In this document: positions 12,501 through 23,000 of the stretch, piece after piece
How positions within the stretch are numbered: the first letter of the stretch is position 1
Layout: every line of letters starts with the position of its first letter
Assembly (NCBI GenBank): GCA_001630475.1
Contig: KV419420.1
Location: 332,097 to 396,096 of the forward strand
Length of the DNA: 64,000 bases
From: Sistotremastrum niveocremeum HHB9708
Lineage: Eukaryota; Basidiomycota; Agaricomycetes; Sistotremastrales; Sistotremastraceae
Direction of reading: 5' to 3'
Notes under the pieces: generated by a model
What the model was told of the DNA's origin: nothing
The model's input: the letters and a program-made list of their open reading frames with translations, nothing else
Database searches by the model: none
Position numbers and translations under genes: made by a program

Positions 12501-13770
12501 AATAGCGGAAGCTCTCGGAGCAAACCCGGATATCGCCGGACGAGGCGTTCCGATCGGTGCCGTCAGGTCAAAAACGAGAGCAAGTCGAAGGCCACTTTCG
12601 ACTGGTCGAGCTTGGTGTTGAAGACCGGTATACCAGCCAATGACGGAGGTGTTGTATGTGCTGTTGGCCGCAACGTCGAGAATTTTCGAACGACCATCAT
12701 GAGATACTCGTAGCTGGCCGTCTGTGAAGGGAGACGGGAGGACAACTAGGACTTCAGCGATGACGGATCCCGGTGTTTGAGGTCTATCAAGACTCAGATA
12801 AATGAGTGGTATCGAATTCAAATGATGACTCACTGTGAAGAAGAATGCCTGGAGAATATTCAATCATGGTTCAAAACTCGATGCTAATATAATGTGACTC
12901 ACGGAATATTTTTCCCACAAACGAGTCGTTTGAACGTCCAACTAGTGAAAGAGCGCACGCCAAGGTTTTGGGAGACAACGGGGAGAACGGAAGATCTGAA
13001 CCACTCGTCCCACGATGGGTTCTGCAGCCATACCTAGAGGCACGCGTAAACGATATGTACGTGGCGTTATAGAATTGATGACATACCTCATCGGGAGAGA
13101 GTTCCCATGTATCACGGGCCATATGTTGAGCGACACTAGTAGTCTGCGCATCTTTTCCAGACGCAAACCATTGGCACGTGTTAACCAAGTCCTGAGCACT
13201 GCGCGGGCTCAGAGGAAAAGAAAGCTCTCCTAGACCCGCAACAGTCAGCCCAGGCAGCGGAGCGGCAGTGAATATATGAGAGAAAGCTAGGTTGCCCTTG
13301 TATTGAGATACATCCATGTCGAACGCGGCCATCAGATCGGTCTGTTGATGCAATTAGTATATTCCGGGAAATTGTTCTCTTCATGAAGACAAGCTCACCT
13401 CAATATCTTCCGATGGATTCAATATTTTTTCATATTGGTCTTCATCATCTTCATACTCGGAGTCGTCCGAGTCACTGTCCTCATCCAGGTCGACGTCGCC
13501 CTCCTTGGAGCGAATTTCTTCGTGGACCTCTTCTACATCATGCGACTTGCTCTCGGCGGCTTCAACGGCGTCTACTTGCGTCACTGCAGGTTCTGGAAGG
13601 TTCGCAGGAGCCTGCTGTGAATCTGAGCCTGCTGGCAGGGTCGTGGCAACACTGGCATGCAGATCCACGCCGGGTTGTGCAGGCGGCGATGCCAAAGGCT
13701 TGTCTATCTCATAGCCAACGGGCTCCGCTAGGGCAGGAACAGATGCTGCTTGATCTCCGTGGGCGCTCAT
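9554..13770 (-). CDS. 2OG-Fe(II) oxygenase-fold paralog A, full length, HxD lost
   Basis: Multi-exon gene of about 1,000 aa or more. Exon 1 (13770-13399) codes a disordered acidic leader (SDSDDSEYEDDEDQYE). Next comes a PGL...LGEL.FPL segment, then the double-stranded beta-helix core (VVLPSPF, then WYTGL..Q.RPVESGLRLAL). A long helical region follows, a Cys cluster (CSTQCPLC), and a basic C-terminus (RKRSR) that could be a nuclear localisation signal. In paralog B the iron ligands HxD lie in an 18-nt micro-exon. Here the matching 15-nt micro-exon (12848-12834) reads PHSSSQ across the junctions, so the HxD column is SSS. The distal His and the 2OG-binding Arg ten residues later are kept. It is therefore probably not a standard oxygenase. 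A diverged copy of the cluster promoter block lies 59-79 bp upstream. Stop at 9554. Confidence 0.75.
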
Positions 13771-14469
13771 AGGGCCTCTCAGGAATCAGGCCTCAGCTGC
13801 GAGAAAGGCAGGAAGAAGGCGCGAAGAGCGTGACGCTACGTGTTGTCACGCGATAAATTCGGCTTTCGGTGCCTCAACACGCTTACTAAGCAGTAGTTCC
13901 TCGAGGCAATGTTTAATTATCTCAGATGTGAACGGGTTGAGTATTGTCGCTGCTCATATTTATTTTGACCAAGTGTGCTGATTTTTGTTTTAAAAAAGGT
14001 CACGAAATGTGTCAGATCTCACGGCAAGAGACGCAGAACATTCGCCCCTGCACGGCAAGGAACTCGAGAAAATTCGAGAGACACGGTATTGAACTCTCTC
14101 ATATCACATACGAGAATCAAGCTCATGACCAAAATATGCCGCTTCATATTAGGAAGTATACAGACAATTACAGAGATGCTAGTACAGCGCTAATACAGAA
14201 GGGATAATGGCCCTGAGAAGTACAGTGATAATCAGAACAGAATGTGTAAACGGACGGTACATCTAAGGAAATTCCCGATCGTGACCTGGATCAAGAATAT
14301 AATTATGTGGTCGCCGGGCCATGGGATCGGACCGAGGACGTTTTGGTTTCCGAAGTTACTGTTGCGAACGACGCGACAAATAGACCGATAGATAATATAG
14401 AGGAGATAGGATGAAAGCGGCATATTTTGGTAATTTTGGTGGTGATCAAGTGATGATTTTTGGGGTCAT
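13771..14469. other. Intergenic between paralog A and peroxygenase copy 1
   Basis: Holds the A promoter side, including the block at 13829-13849. The rest, up to the peroxygenase stop codon at 14470, shows only short unsupported open frames. Confidence 0.4.
13829..13849 (-). promoter_or_regulatory. Diverged copy of the cluster promoter block, upstream of A
   Basis: Read on the minus strand it starts GTGACAACACG and ends with an inverted GTCACG half-site. It begins 79 bp upstream of the ATG of paralog A. It shares its first eight bases with the 25-bp blocks upstream of B/C and D and keeps their orientation relative to the gene, but the later part is changed. Confidence 0.4.
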
Positions 14470-15879
14470 TTATTGACCAACGGGACCAGCTGGGAGGAGC
14501 TCGGGGCATCCGAAGGGAGTGGCAACAATCTTCAACAAGGTCTGGATGTTCTTCTTGAAAGTGGGGTTGGTGACGTTGTTGAGAGTGTGGGGAAGGTTGT
14601 TGAGGACGAAGTCGGAGTATGCGGCGTTGCACTACAGGAGCAATTGATATTAGCGGGGGATGTTAGTATAGAAAAAAATACGTACGCTAGTGTCAGTGGG
14701 ATCGAGGACATAGACTCCGTTGACGTTAGCACCGGGTTGGATAGGGTGGGGAGCGAGGACTTCGGCGGCGGTGTCGACAATGAAGTCGAAAGTACCGGGA
14801 GAGGAGCGACGGAACCAGTTGGGAGCGAATGTCTGGTTCTGGAAGATGGAAGTCAAAGCCTGTTTGCTCAAGAGACCGTCGGTTCCTGAAGAGGTTTTAG
14901 TGTGCGAGGATATAAATAAGAGGGGGGAAGCTTACCGTTAGCAAAGAAGGTGAGGATGAAGGCGGCCTCGTTGTAGCTGGAAGCGATGCGGCTGGAGTGG
15001 AAAGACACGGTCTTGTCCGCGGCTTGAGATTCCTGGAAGCGTTGGAATTTGAACTCTTGCATGACCTTCATGTTGACGATGGACTTGGGACCGTGGAGGG
15101 CGTTGTCATCTCCGAATTCCTCAATAGCGGAGAGGAACTATGTAATGTATGGTTGGTAAATCGACGAGTGGAAAGTAGGTGTATAAGTACCTCGTCGAAA
15201 AGATCGATCTGGAAGTGAACATCGTCACCGACGTTGAAATCTTGGCGGGTCATGGAGACATCGCCCTCGAAACGGTCATGCTTGGCGATACCGCCGGGAG
15301 GAGCAGGTCCATCGATGGCACCAGGGACGACTGGGATTTGAGGGGAGACAGAACCGATGGAGAGCTTGTTCAAGAAAGCGTTTCCGCGGGCCATCTAGGT
15401 AGACTGTCAGAATTGTTTGGATAGAATAATCCAGGAGTCTTACCATCGAGAAACCGGCCAAGAAACCTGCAAGATCACGATCCATGTTGAAACCCTCACG
15501 AGTTCCGGCGAGAATCTCCTCGAAGGATGCAATGCCATTGCGAGGAATATAACCGTGGTTAGCCAGAGTGTTCAAGGCAGCTAGGGGGTAGTGTTATTGG
15601 TTTACTTCCATTCTTTCCTGGAGCACTTACGGCAAGGTCCGCGCTGGTCGTTGGGTCCAGGCGCGATGAAGGGGTGGGCGGCGTCTGCGGTTCGTGTCAA
15701 GACTACGATGTGGAAGGTGGATAATATTACTAACCAGGAACCTTCTTGATACCGACATCCTTGGATCGAGGAGGGAGGGTGATGATCACACCTCCGTCGG
15801 AAGCAGTGGCTGCACCGAGGACAACGCTAGCGGACAGCGTAGCGGCAACGAAGGCAAATGCTTTGAGAGTTCCGAACAT
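14470..15879 (-). CDS. Secreted heme-thiolate peroxygenase, copy 1 (peroxidase family 2)
   Basis: Seven or eight exons code for a protein almost identical to copy 2 (33804-35210, about 367 aa). A signal-like N-terminus (LKAFAFVAATLSASVVLGA) is followed by the heme-ligand motif GPCPALN, split by an intron within the second Pro codon. Next come FEGDVSMTR (EGD Mg2+/heme-propionate site) and RIASSYNE (Arg and Glu seven apart). PCP, EGD, R and E together define the long unspecific peroxygenases, which use H2O2 to insert oxygen into C-H bonds outside the cell. A Cys pair near the C-terminus may form a disulfide, and NVT is a potential glycosylation site. The ATG is at 15879 and the TAA at 14470. 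A TATA box lies about 90 bp upstream. No defect was seen. Confidence 0.9.
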
Positions 15880-15966
15880 TTTAATTGGAGGTGAAGAGGA
15901 GGAGTGGTCGAGGATGACTTGTCAGAGAAGACTGGTCGATGGAGAACTCCTGCCTTCAATGATCTG

Positions 15967-15974
15967 CTTTTATA
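15967..15974 (-). promoter_or_regulatory. TATA box of peroxygenase copy 1
   Basis: TATAAAAG on the minus strand, 88 bp upstream of the ATG, followed by a CT-rich leader containing TCATCCTCGACCACTCC. The same arrangement precedes copies 2 and 3. Confidence 0.65.
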
Positions 15975-16405
15975 CAACCCATGTACTACCCGCATACTTC
16001 ATTGATGAATATTCACCAAGGCAGCGCATGGCCTGCTATACTGTTCGTCGATGTCACTCTGGGCGGCTTCTTAGTCATCGTGAGAGTTTCCATGAATTCA
16101 CTGTGTGTTACATCATAGTCAGCGAACTGCGAAGGAACACGAAGAGGTTGACGCACGAGCTAAAGAAGCCATCCATCACTACGCAGTGCGCACCTCAACA
16201 GCTCATTAAACCTATTTTGCTCTAGGAAGCCAGATATGCGAGCAAGCGTCGTCTATTATCCAGAAGATGGCCCACGATAGTGGACGTGCGGCAAGCTTAG
16301 CTTCCGTACCGAGCATTAATGGCGAATAAACTTGCAGTAGCTTCCTCTCGTCTCCTATCAATATAGACCCTACACGATCGACTAGGAGGCTTCAGGCTCT
16401 CCAGA

Positions 16406-17764
16406 TTAGGTAGCGGGATCGAACTTGTCCCTGAGTGAGCCTTTCGGAACCTTTTGATGTCGAAGAAAGACGTTCGACTCTGGATCACCAACTGGCAACT
16501 GCAGAGCACCTGATTGGATATCTAGTACGAATCCGTGCGCTCGGATTTCTCTCACCAAGAAACTTTTGCAGTATGGACCTACGGCTGTGGTTATCTTGGC
16601 GCACTGATGTAGATCACGGGAGCTGGAGGGACCTGACGAAACATCATTGGTGTCGTTATTGCGGTGACCGTCGCTGGAGAGGGAGCGTGGGAAAGCGGCA
16701 AGTCTCTGGTGCCTGATTGTCATGGGAAACGTCGGCGCTTAGCTCGGCTCTCGTTCCTTTTGGGGCGGATTTTTCGAGACGATTTTTCGGACAAACAGGT
16801 GCTATATGGTCTGGGGAGGTCCAGGACCTTCGAATTTCGTTTGTCTCGCCGCCGGGAAATCATGGTGCACTGGTATCAAACTACATTGCGAGATTGCTGA
16901 TTTTTGGGACAAATAATATCGACACTGACACATCCACCAAGCGAAGACAAGTATTCGCTTCGTGTGCTTTCCAAGCGGAGCAGACATGCGTCGGTGTTCC
17001 CACTGAACGCTCCCGGTGCGTCGTCGGCATCCGCATAAGGCGTAAATGGCTCTTCGACAAGATAGTGGGTACTGAAATCGGAGATCCGGCATGAGATCGA
17101 TTTGTAGACCGGGGTCCGGAACCTTAACGTGGCGAGGGGTACGATTAGGGAGGCACGCTGATCACTTAGCGACGACTAAGATTCTTCACAGGCACATACC
17201 AAATTGAGCCGTGGAGCCATCGATGACCAATGTGTTAAGGGGTAGACTCTCGTTCAAGGCATACGGGTGCAGCGCTGTGGTAGATGTTGATCCAAGCACC
17301 CGGTCATGCGGAGAATGTGGACGTACTTGTAGCGCGGCCGCGACTGAGCTCAGACTGGTGTTCGTATATGAAATTCGACCAATCGCACGGTTCGCGTTGA
17401 CGGGATCTAGCTGACAAGAAAGGTGAGCCACCGTCGATTCTAGAGAGGGCAAGGAGTAGCTCACACCGGTGGAGTCCGCAAAACACGCACAACTATAACA
17501 GTCGCCAGTGAACCATCAAATTCACTTACAGCCGTAGAAGTAGCCATACATTCTTATCAGAGGGAAAGGCATGTCGCGCATGAATGATCGATATCGAGTG
17601 CCTGATTTTGAAGTATTTTCTGAGACCAGATCATTACCGCCCAGAAGATTGATATCACGCCGAGGAAACATGAAACGTGGTCCGATAGTTTGTGAGAGCT
17701 GAGAGAGGTCTGGAAGGTTCGCACTACATTTGACAGAGAGGACCCGGGAGTGCTCCGCTAGCAT
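16406..17764 (-). pseudogene. Decaying gene of unknown function beside peroxygenase copy 1
   Basis: Two protein-like blocks are conserved in the duplicated flank. The first lies at 17764-17186: TRYRSF, MYGYFYGCK, then NANRAIGRISYTNTS and RPHSPHDRVLGS. The matching frame at 61255-61503 is nearly identical over its centre. A further conserved stretch near 17080-16930 reads HYLVEEPFTPYADADDAPGAF. The splice signals I can see between the blocks do not keep the best frame, and the matching regions near copies 2 and 3 have lost a donor site or carry stops. The second block, starting ATGACAATCAGG at 16723, is also shared by all three flanks but diverges in frame. I do not recognise a family. Probably a host gene copied with each peroxygenase and now decaying; the copy 1 version is the best preserved. 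Confidence 0.35.
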
Positions 17765-19499
17765 CGTAGTCAGGAATTCAACCGTTCTTTGCGGAGCGAC
17801 AGCGGGAAATGCATTATTAATCTGATGCAGACGAGTGCCGCCGAGACAAGTGAGTGAATTTTAGTCAAGGTTCGTGTTCGAGTGACGATACCGCCCGCAG
17901 TTGCAAGCAATTGATGGATGGATCATAATTCAGAACCCATGAGTTTGACATGAGAGTTTAGATATGTAGTTGGCAGATTTCGATTCTTTCTTCCCGTGCG
18001 CATCGTCCGTAAACTTGAAGCTCGTGGTGGTGAAATGACCGAGAGTAGAATCCTGACTAAGCGCCCACGTCAAGGCTGCCATGGCGTGGGATCTTCGAGG
18101 AGATTTTTCGTTCTAGACGCGGAGAGGAGCACGCCTGATGATCAGAAAAGATGAAGAAATATAAATATGAAGAGGGCCGGATTGATGGTGTATAGACATC
18201 GGAGATTTTGCTTCCGCATTCGTGTTCGCCGATGAGACCGAAAATCGAATGTTGTCCATCCTTTCAACACCAGTATGGCGACAGGGCTGGCGGAAGACCA
18301 AGAATTTTGTTGTTGGAAATATGCAGCTGGATGTTGGTGGATGGAACTGAGCAGCGTAGACTTCAGAATGAACGGGCCAAGGACGCCGGCGATTGGGGCG
18401 TTGAACGAGTGTTGCTTATCAAGATGAACTCGAGGTAGGCGGGCCATTGACTCGAGGATGTGATCAGTTGGAACTGAAGGCTAAAACCCATTGATAGTCA
18501 GATCATGTAACAAGCAATGCTGCAAGAACGAACCTCTGCAAAGTTTTCTGCGATGCGCCGATGCCTCCCATCCTTCGTCATTTGCAGGCTTCAGGGCATT
18601 GCGCAGCCAAAGAGCCCTACTAGTATGCTCCGCATATCCTCAATAATTTAAAGAAGGCATTATTGAAGACTTGAAAATGAAAAGGGGTTGAGTCGCAGTT
18701 GTTCGCCGATTGTAGTTGCTTGAATCGCCAGGTCGGAGAGCTCGCCCGGCAGCTGCTCTTGATCAGCCAGATACGTGTACGAGGTTTATAAGAGGTTGAT
18801 CAGAGATGTAGGGCAATAGAGACCAGCCAGGGAACGGTGATCGTTGGCAACGAGAGTCGTCGATGCCGTTGAGCGGATCCGAGTCCGAATAAGCGCTCGA
18901 AGACCGTGAACACGCTTCATTATCAAGAATATACAGTATCGACAGTTATTGACCAACACTAGTGACCATTAAGCATTCTCATGAAGAAAATTATATCTGG
19001 TGTTCATATGAATATGACGAGACGGTTCCGCGATCTCCCAGTACTTATATGATTTAGAGAGAGCCCTTATGGGTTGGTACGGCAGTTCGTCTATGATCGA
19101 AGGTTCAGAGCTGCAAGAGGTCAGCAGAGCAGCGCACTTCAAGATCGATCAAATTGAGCATCCCTGTATTTCGTGTCATTCGTGAAAATGTAACATAGAA
19201 CAAAAATGAGTACAGACGAGAATCCCGACTTCCCGCACCTATTGGGTTCCTCTACCCCGATCCCAACAGATCAGGCGTCACCCCTTTTTCGGATGAGATG
19301 GTCCCCAGTTCAGCGTTTTCAAGGAGAAGTCGTGACTCGTCCACCGGCACGCGGTCTCACTAAGGCCAGTCGTCAGCTATGTACCAGCACGTCCCCGTGG
19401 ACGCTTGACTGAGTTGAACCTGGGTCGCGACATCCAGTTACTCAGCCCTGTGATACACAGCGTTCTTCCGCCCAAGCTACCTCGCCCACCGTTAGTATA

Positions 19500-20160
19500 C
19501 ATAGTCGTAACAAACCTATAAGCAGTTGTTTTTCCTCTTGATGTTACATTCTCCCTCTTGTTTTTGAGAGGCGGTGCGGTTTGAGGTCCCGAAATCCAAA
19601 CGAAAAAAGGTTCAATTGTCCAAAAGGAAACGCAGGCGTGCGGCAGAGAACCAGGACGCGGAAACTGCAAACTAACCCCTTTCCCGGCGGGGACGGCCTT
19701 GGGGTACGAACTAACCGTCCGTAGTGACCCGTGCAGGCGTTTCCATTGCCTCGATTCTCGACACACGTCGCGCTGTTACATAGGGTGTTCAAGTCTGGCT
19801 ACCAGTGAGCAGAAAATTCCATTGTGAAAGCTGGCGGGTGGGTAGACGGTTGACCATAGTGATTCAAAGAGTGCTTCACCCAAGCAGCGCAAAAAGAGAA
19901 AGGTTGTCGATCCATAGTGCGTACAAGGGCACAAGGGGACGGGCCGCCGCAAGCCGAAGAAGTGAAAGGGATTTTGACTCTTTCTGCGTCTTCGATGATT
20001 CGTGATTCGTAAGCAGCCTGGAAGGCTCTCTTTGGCGAAATATAATTGATCACTTCTTTGCTGTATGTCGCCAGGGAAGGTACGAGCCTGAACACACAAC
20101 AGAATTCCTCGACTAATCCCAGACGATTTGAGGATAATTCCACGAAGACTGAGATGGGAC
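19500..20160 (+). repeat. Single end of long-terminal-inverted-repeat element
   Basis: Carries the family signature: a G/C-rich stretch around 19680-19720, then GCTGTTACATAGGG, and AAAATTCCATTGTGAAAG near 19810-19830. The same signature occurs in plus orientation at 21780-21960 and 52700-52860 and in minus orientation at 23930-24100, 54050-54240 and 59240-59420. No partner end lies close by, so this is either a solo or a truncated element. Confidence 0.5.
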
Positions 20161-21700
20161 AAAATGCTCGTCGCCAGACACGTAGTTTACAGCAGCTACT
20201 CCATTGACACGGCGAGATTATTTTCAGAATTCAGGATAGCCAGCGCTGGGTCCGCCACAGGCTGCATGGTTCAGGAGCACGAATCGAACGAATTGTTTAT
20301 CCAGATCACCACTTCGAAATTGCACAGAGCAAGAGTTTTCTGACGGCTTGAAAGAGATGTACGGCGAGTATCAACTTCGAGGCATTCGAAAATTGCTTTC
20401 GACATCATCGGGGTGAATAAGATCGAGATCGGATTTCGGTAATACGCATTCGGCACGACTCGGCAGGCAGGAGCCGAAAATGCGTACTTATCGGCGAGAC
20501 GCTGGTTCGATTCCCTGGTCAATAACTTACTTCCTATCGACCTGCACCAGCCTCACTGGCTGCCAATATTCAGATGTTTTGCGCCCGGAATTCAGTCGCT
20601 CTCGATATTACATTACTCTCGTCAACAATCAAGGCGCAGGATCCAAGAATTCCCAACGAGTTTTTCGACTCCTAGGGCGTCGGGGACGGATTAGATGACG
20701 CGAAGGATGCATCGACGCTCAGGGCGGAAGATGTAGAGATGTCTGTTAACTTTGAGGATGCGGAAGGGATATTGACGAAGAGCTCGGGACCTCGGAGTGA
20801 GTGAATCTCTTCTTCGACGTGGGAGGCCGACTGATAGCTTGAAAGGGTTTTAATGCCCCTCATTGCACCGTCGTCGTCACCTCATCGTCCTACGACTCCC
20901 TTTACCAGTCACATCCTCTCTTGTCGTACGTAGCTTTGTGCCCAAGTCATCGTCGTCTCGAATGTTTTGGTTCACTCTTTCACAGCACCGGGCTTCGCAC
21001 ATCCACTAGGTGGCTCTGCATGGGCATTCAACAGAGCTCGGCGCTACGCCGTCGGCTCTATTCAATGCAGCTACCATATCCTCTCAGGTGTGGAAGCGTT
21101 CGCGTTGCATAGCCAATGTCACTGAGATACTGCTGCTCGATGAGCTATGCTCAGTTCTCGGCTCCCAGAAATTCGTTCAATCCGTTCAGACGAGCTTGCT
21201 TCTGTTGCGATCGTGCCGAACGCCTTCGCTAAGGCTACAGACTTCCTGTGTCGATCTGCTAATCATCCACTGGCTTACTCGGTCTTGTTGGATGAAGCAC
21301 GAAATCGCATAGCTTTGTCTGACATTGCTACGACGTCTGGCGAACACTACTGGGACCGCTAGAATGCGAGGAGGGGTCAACCGCGAGATTCTGAGCATCG
21401 CTAGTTGCAATGCAGTACTAAATTGATCTCCAGTGTTGGCATCCTGAGCACGTCCATGACAGCAGACTGACCCCGTAAACATTCCTGACACTCAAAGCGG
21501 CGACTCGAGAAGGTGCTCCATAGCGACTTGGCGATTATTTGCGTAGCGAGTTTTGCACACTCCTTTGATTACATCCACCTATCATTCCTCCAAAGATAAC
21601 ATTCGTTGTTTTTCCACAGAGTTGCGATATCGGCCTTTCCACTGATTGCACTCGCTCGGTTGATTCGTCTTATCGCGGGTGCAGTTCGGGTGTGACTGAG
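20160..21700 (+). repeat. Decayed duplicated block, inverted relative to 54.3-55.6 kb
   Basis: Three segments match the minus strand of 54.3-55.6 kb in the same order: a B-box-like GGTTCGATTCC near 20504-20514 (minus-strand match near 55500), a stretch at 20690-20880 (match at 54930-55110, sharing TATTGACGAAGAGCT), and 21190-21480 (match at 54515-54740, sharing CGATTTCGTGCTTCAT on the minus strand of this block). Neither copy holds a complete gene. The 54.9-55.1 kb copy has the better open frame. Origin unknown. Confidence 0.5.
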
Positions 21701-22223
21701 AGAGATCTGGTCAGAGATCTGAGCAAAATAAGAACAAAAAAGAATTAACAGTGGCTACTCTTAGTTTGCGCCCCTAGCATGCCCCAGGGGTGGTGAGGTT
21801 GCGGGCTAACCGCCCGCAGTTACTCGGCACCAGCTTTTTCACGGAACGACTCCCAGTCACTCCTAGCATCTCTGCTTCACCGTTAACCATAGGGTACACT
21901 TTTGGCAGTGCCCGAAGTGAAAATTCGATTGTGAAAGGACGCGGGTGGGCGAATGCCTGAATGAAGAGGATAAATTCACGAGAACAAGGGCACTGCTACC
22001 TCGATTCATGAGGGAAATCAGTCCCGCATTCCGAAAGAGATTCGCCTCTCTTGCATTGGGTTCTATGACAAGTACATTTCCTGGAATTTCTCGTTGATTG
22101 TGATGCAGTTTGACAGGATATGAATATATGAATATTGAGGATTTTATTTGGAAACGACAGCAGCTTCCGACTTCCGACGTTCCGATCGCCCAGTAATAAA
22201 CGCCGAACTCGCAGAGTCATCCG

Positions 22224-22395
22224 GTATCACCGAGTCTCACTGAGTTTCACCGAACTACCGGTCTGTTTCATCGACATTCATCGAAGTTCACCAAAACTCA
22301 CTGAAGTTCATTGATATTCGTCAAAATTCACTGAATTTCTTTGCGCCTCCTCGAATCTCTGTGAACTCTATCGATATTCATCGCTTTTTTCGACC
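22224..22395. repeat. 10-bp periodic array, unit near TCGAAGTTCA
   Basis: About 17 consecutive decamers keep the same phase, with units such as TCGACATTCA, TCGAAGTTCA, CTGAAGTTCA and TCAAAATTCA. Each unit contains GAA and TTC arms, so it is partly self-complementary. Smaller arrays of the same unit lie at 22836-22876 and 22951-23000. A 10-bp step is close to one DNA helical turn. Confidence 0.75.
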
Positions 22396-22835
22396 GTCAG
22401 AGCGCATCCTAGGATTTTCTCCATATTCTTCGATACCTATATCTCATTTAGACGGGCTTCATGATTAAAATCTTGCAGGCCTCATAAATTTGTAGCTGAG
22501 ATCACTGTCTTTATGAAGACCATTCGCTAGTCAATAGTCATCAGACTCATTACTAGTAATTTGATTACTACCAGTAAGGCTGTTATCAAGGCTGTCTAGG
22601 AGTATGAATATTATTGATGATCTAGAACTTCCGGAGACAAACCCAGCTATGCCAATTGAGTTGTCACTGAAGTCAGTATGCGCTAGGGAGCCAGGACCGA
22701 CTTTGTGGTACAATATGCACCCAAAGTACCTCTGAAAAATTCTTAACAGAATGTATACTACTCGCGAGCTCAGACTTGGTCGAGATTTGATACACAACGG
22801 CACCCCGATTCGCCCGACACCGTTCATGACGTATG

Positions 22836-22876
22836 ATAGTTGAAGTTCATCGAAGTTCACTGAGGTTCACTGAAAA
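22836..22876. repeat. Short array of the same 10-bp unit
   Basis: Four decamers (GAAGTTCATC-type, then two GTTCACTGAG/GTTCACTGAA units) in phase with each other, 440 bp downstream of the main array. Confidence 0.65.
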
Positions 22877-22950
22877 ATGGATAATATTTATCGGAGTGCA
22901 AATAGTTTCGCCGAGTCCCTCGGAGTTGCGGTGAAGACCTATTTTTGGCG

Positions 22951-23000
22951 ATGATGTTCAACGAGTTTCATTGACTTTCATTGAATATCATTGACTTTGC
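22951..23000. repeat. Third short array of the 10-bp unit
   Basis: Five decamers with endings GTTCA, TTTCA, TTTCA, TATCA and TTTGC, again at exact 10-bp spacing. Confidence 0.6.

Larger units (their letters stand above)
14470..20160 (-). repeat. Segmental duplication unit 1 (inverted copy of 58990-64000)
   Basis: On the minus strand this block carries, in order, about 600 bp of a repeat end (about 20160-19540), non-coding blocks, the decaying gene and peroxygenase copy 1. The same order appears on the plus strand at 58990-64000. Matching landmarks include a Gln/Leu-rich antisense stretch near 18690-18770 and 59950-60040, the frames at 17186-17464 and 61255-61503, and both peroxygenases. Coding parts are much better conserved than the spacers. 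Confidence 0.75.

Noticed and set aside
13383-13772. 129-codon plus-strand frame opposite the first exon of A
   Set aside because: Antisense shadow of the acidic low-complexity leader of A.
16406-16723. C-terminal part of a beta-carbonic anhydrase (HGFVLDIQSGALQL)
   Set aside because: Only a short loose resemblance; no zinc-ligand motifs nearby, and the frame is not kept in the other two copies.
20470-20520. B-box-like GGTTCGATTCC resembling a tRNA gene, with a partner near 55490-55530 on the minus strand
   Set aside because: The T-stem does not pair, no acceptor stem or A box is in place, and both sites belong to one decayed duplicated block.
22224-22395. Array read as heat-shock elements (nGAAnnTTCn)
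   Set aside because: The period fits, but GAA and TTC are spaced by three and one bases in turn instead of two and two.
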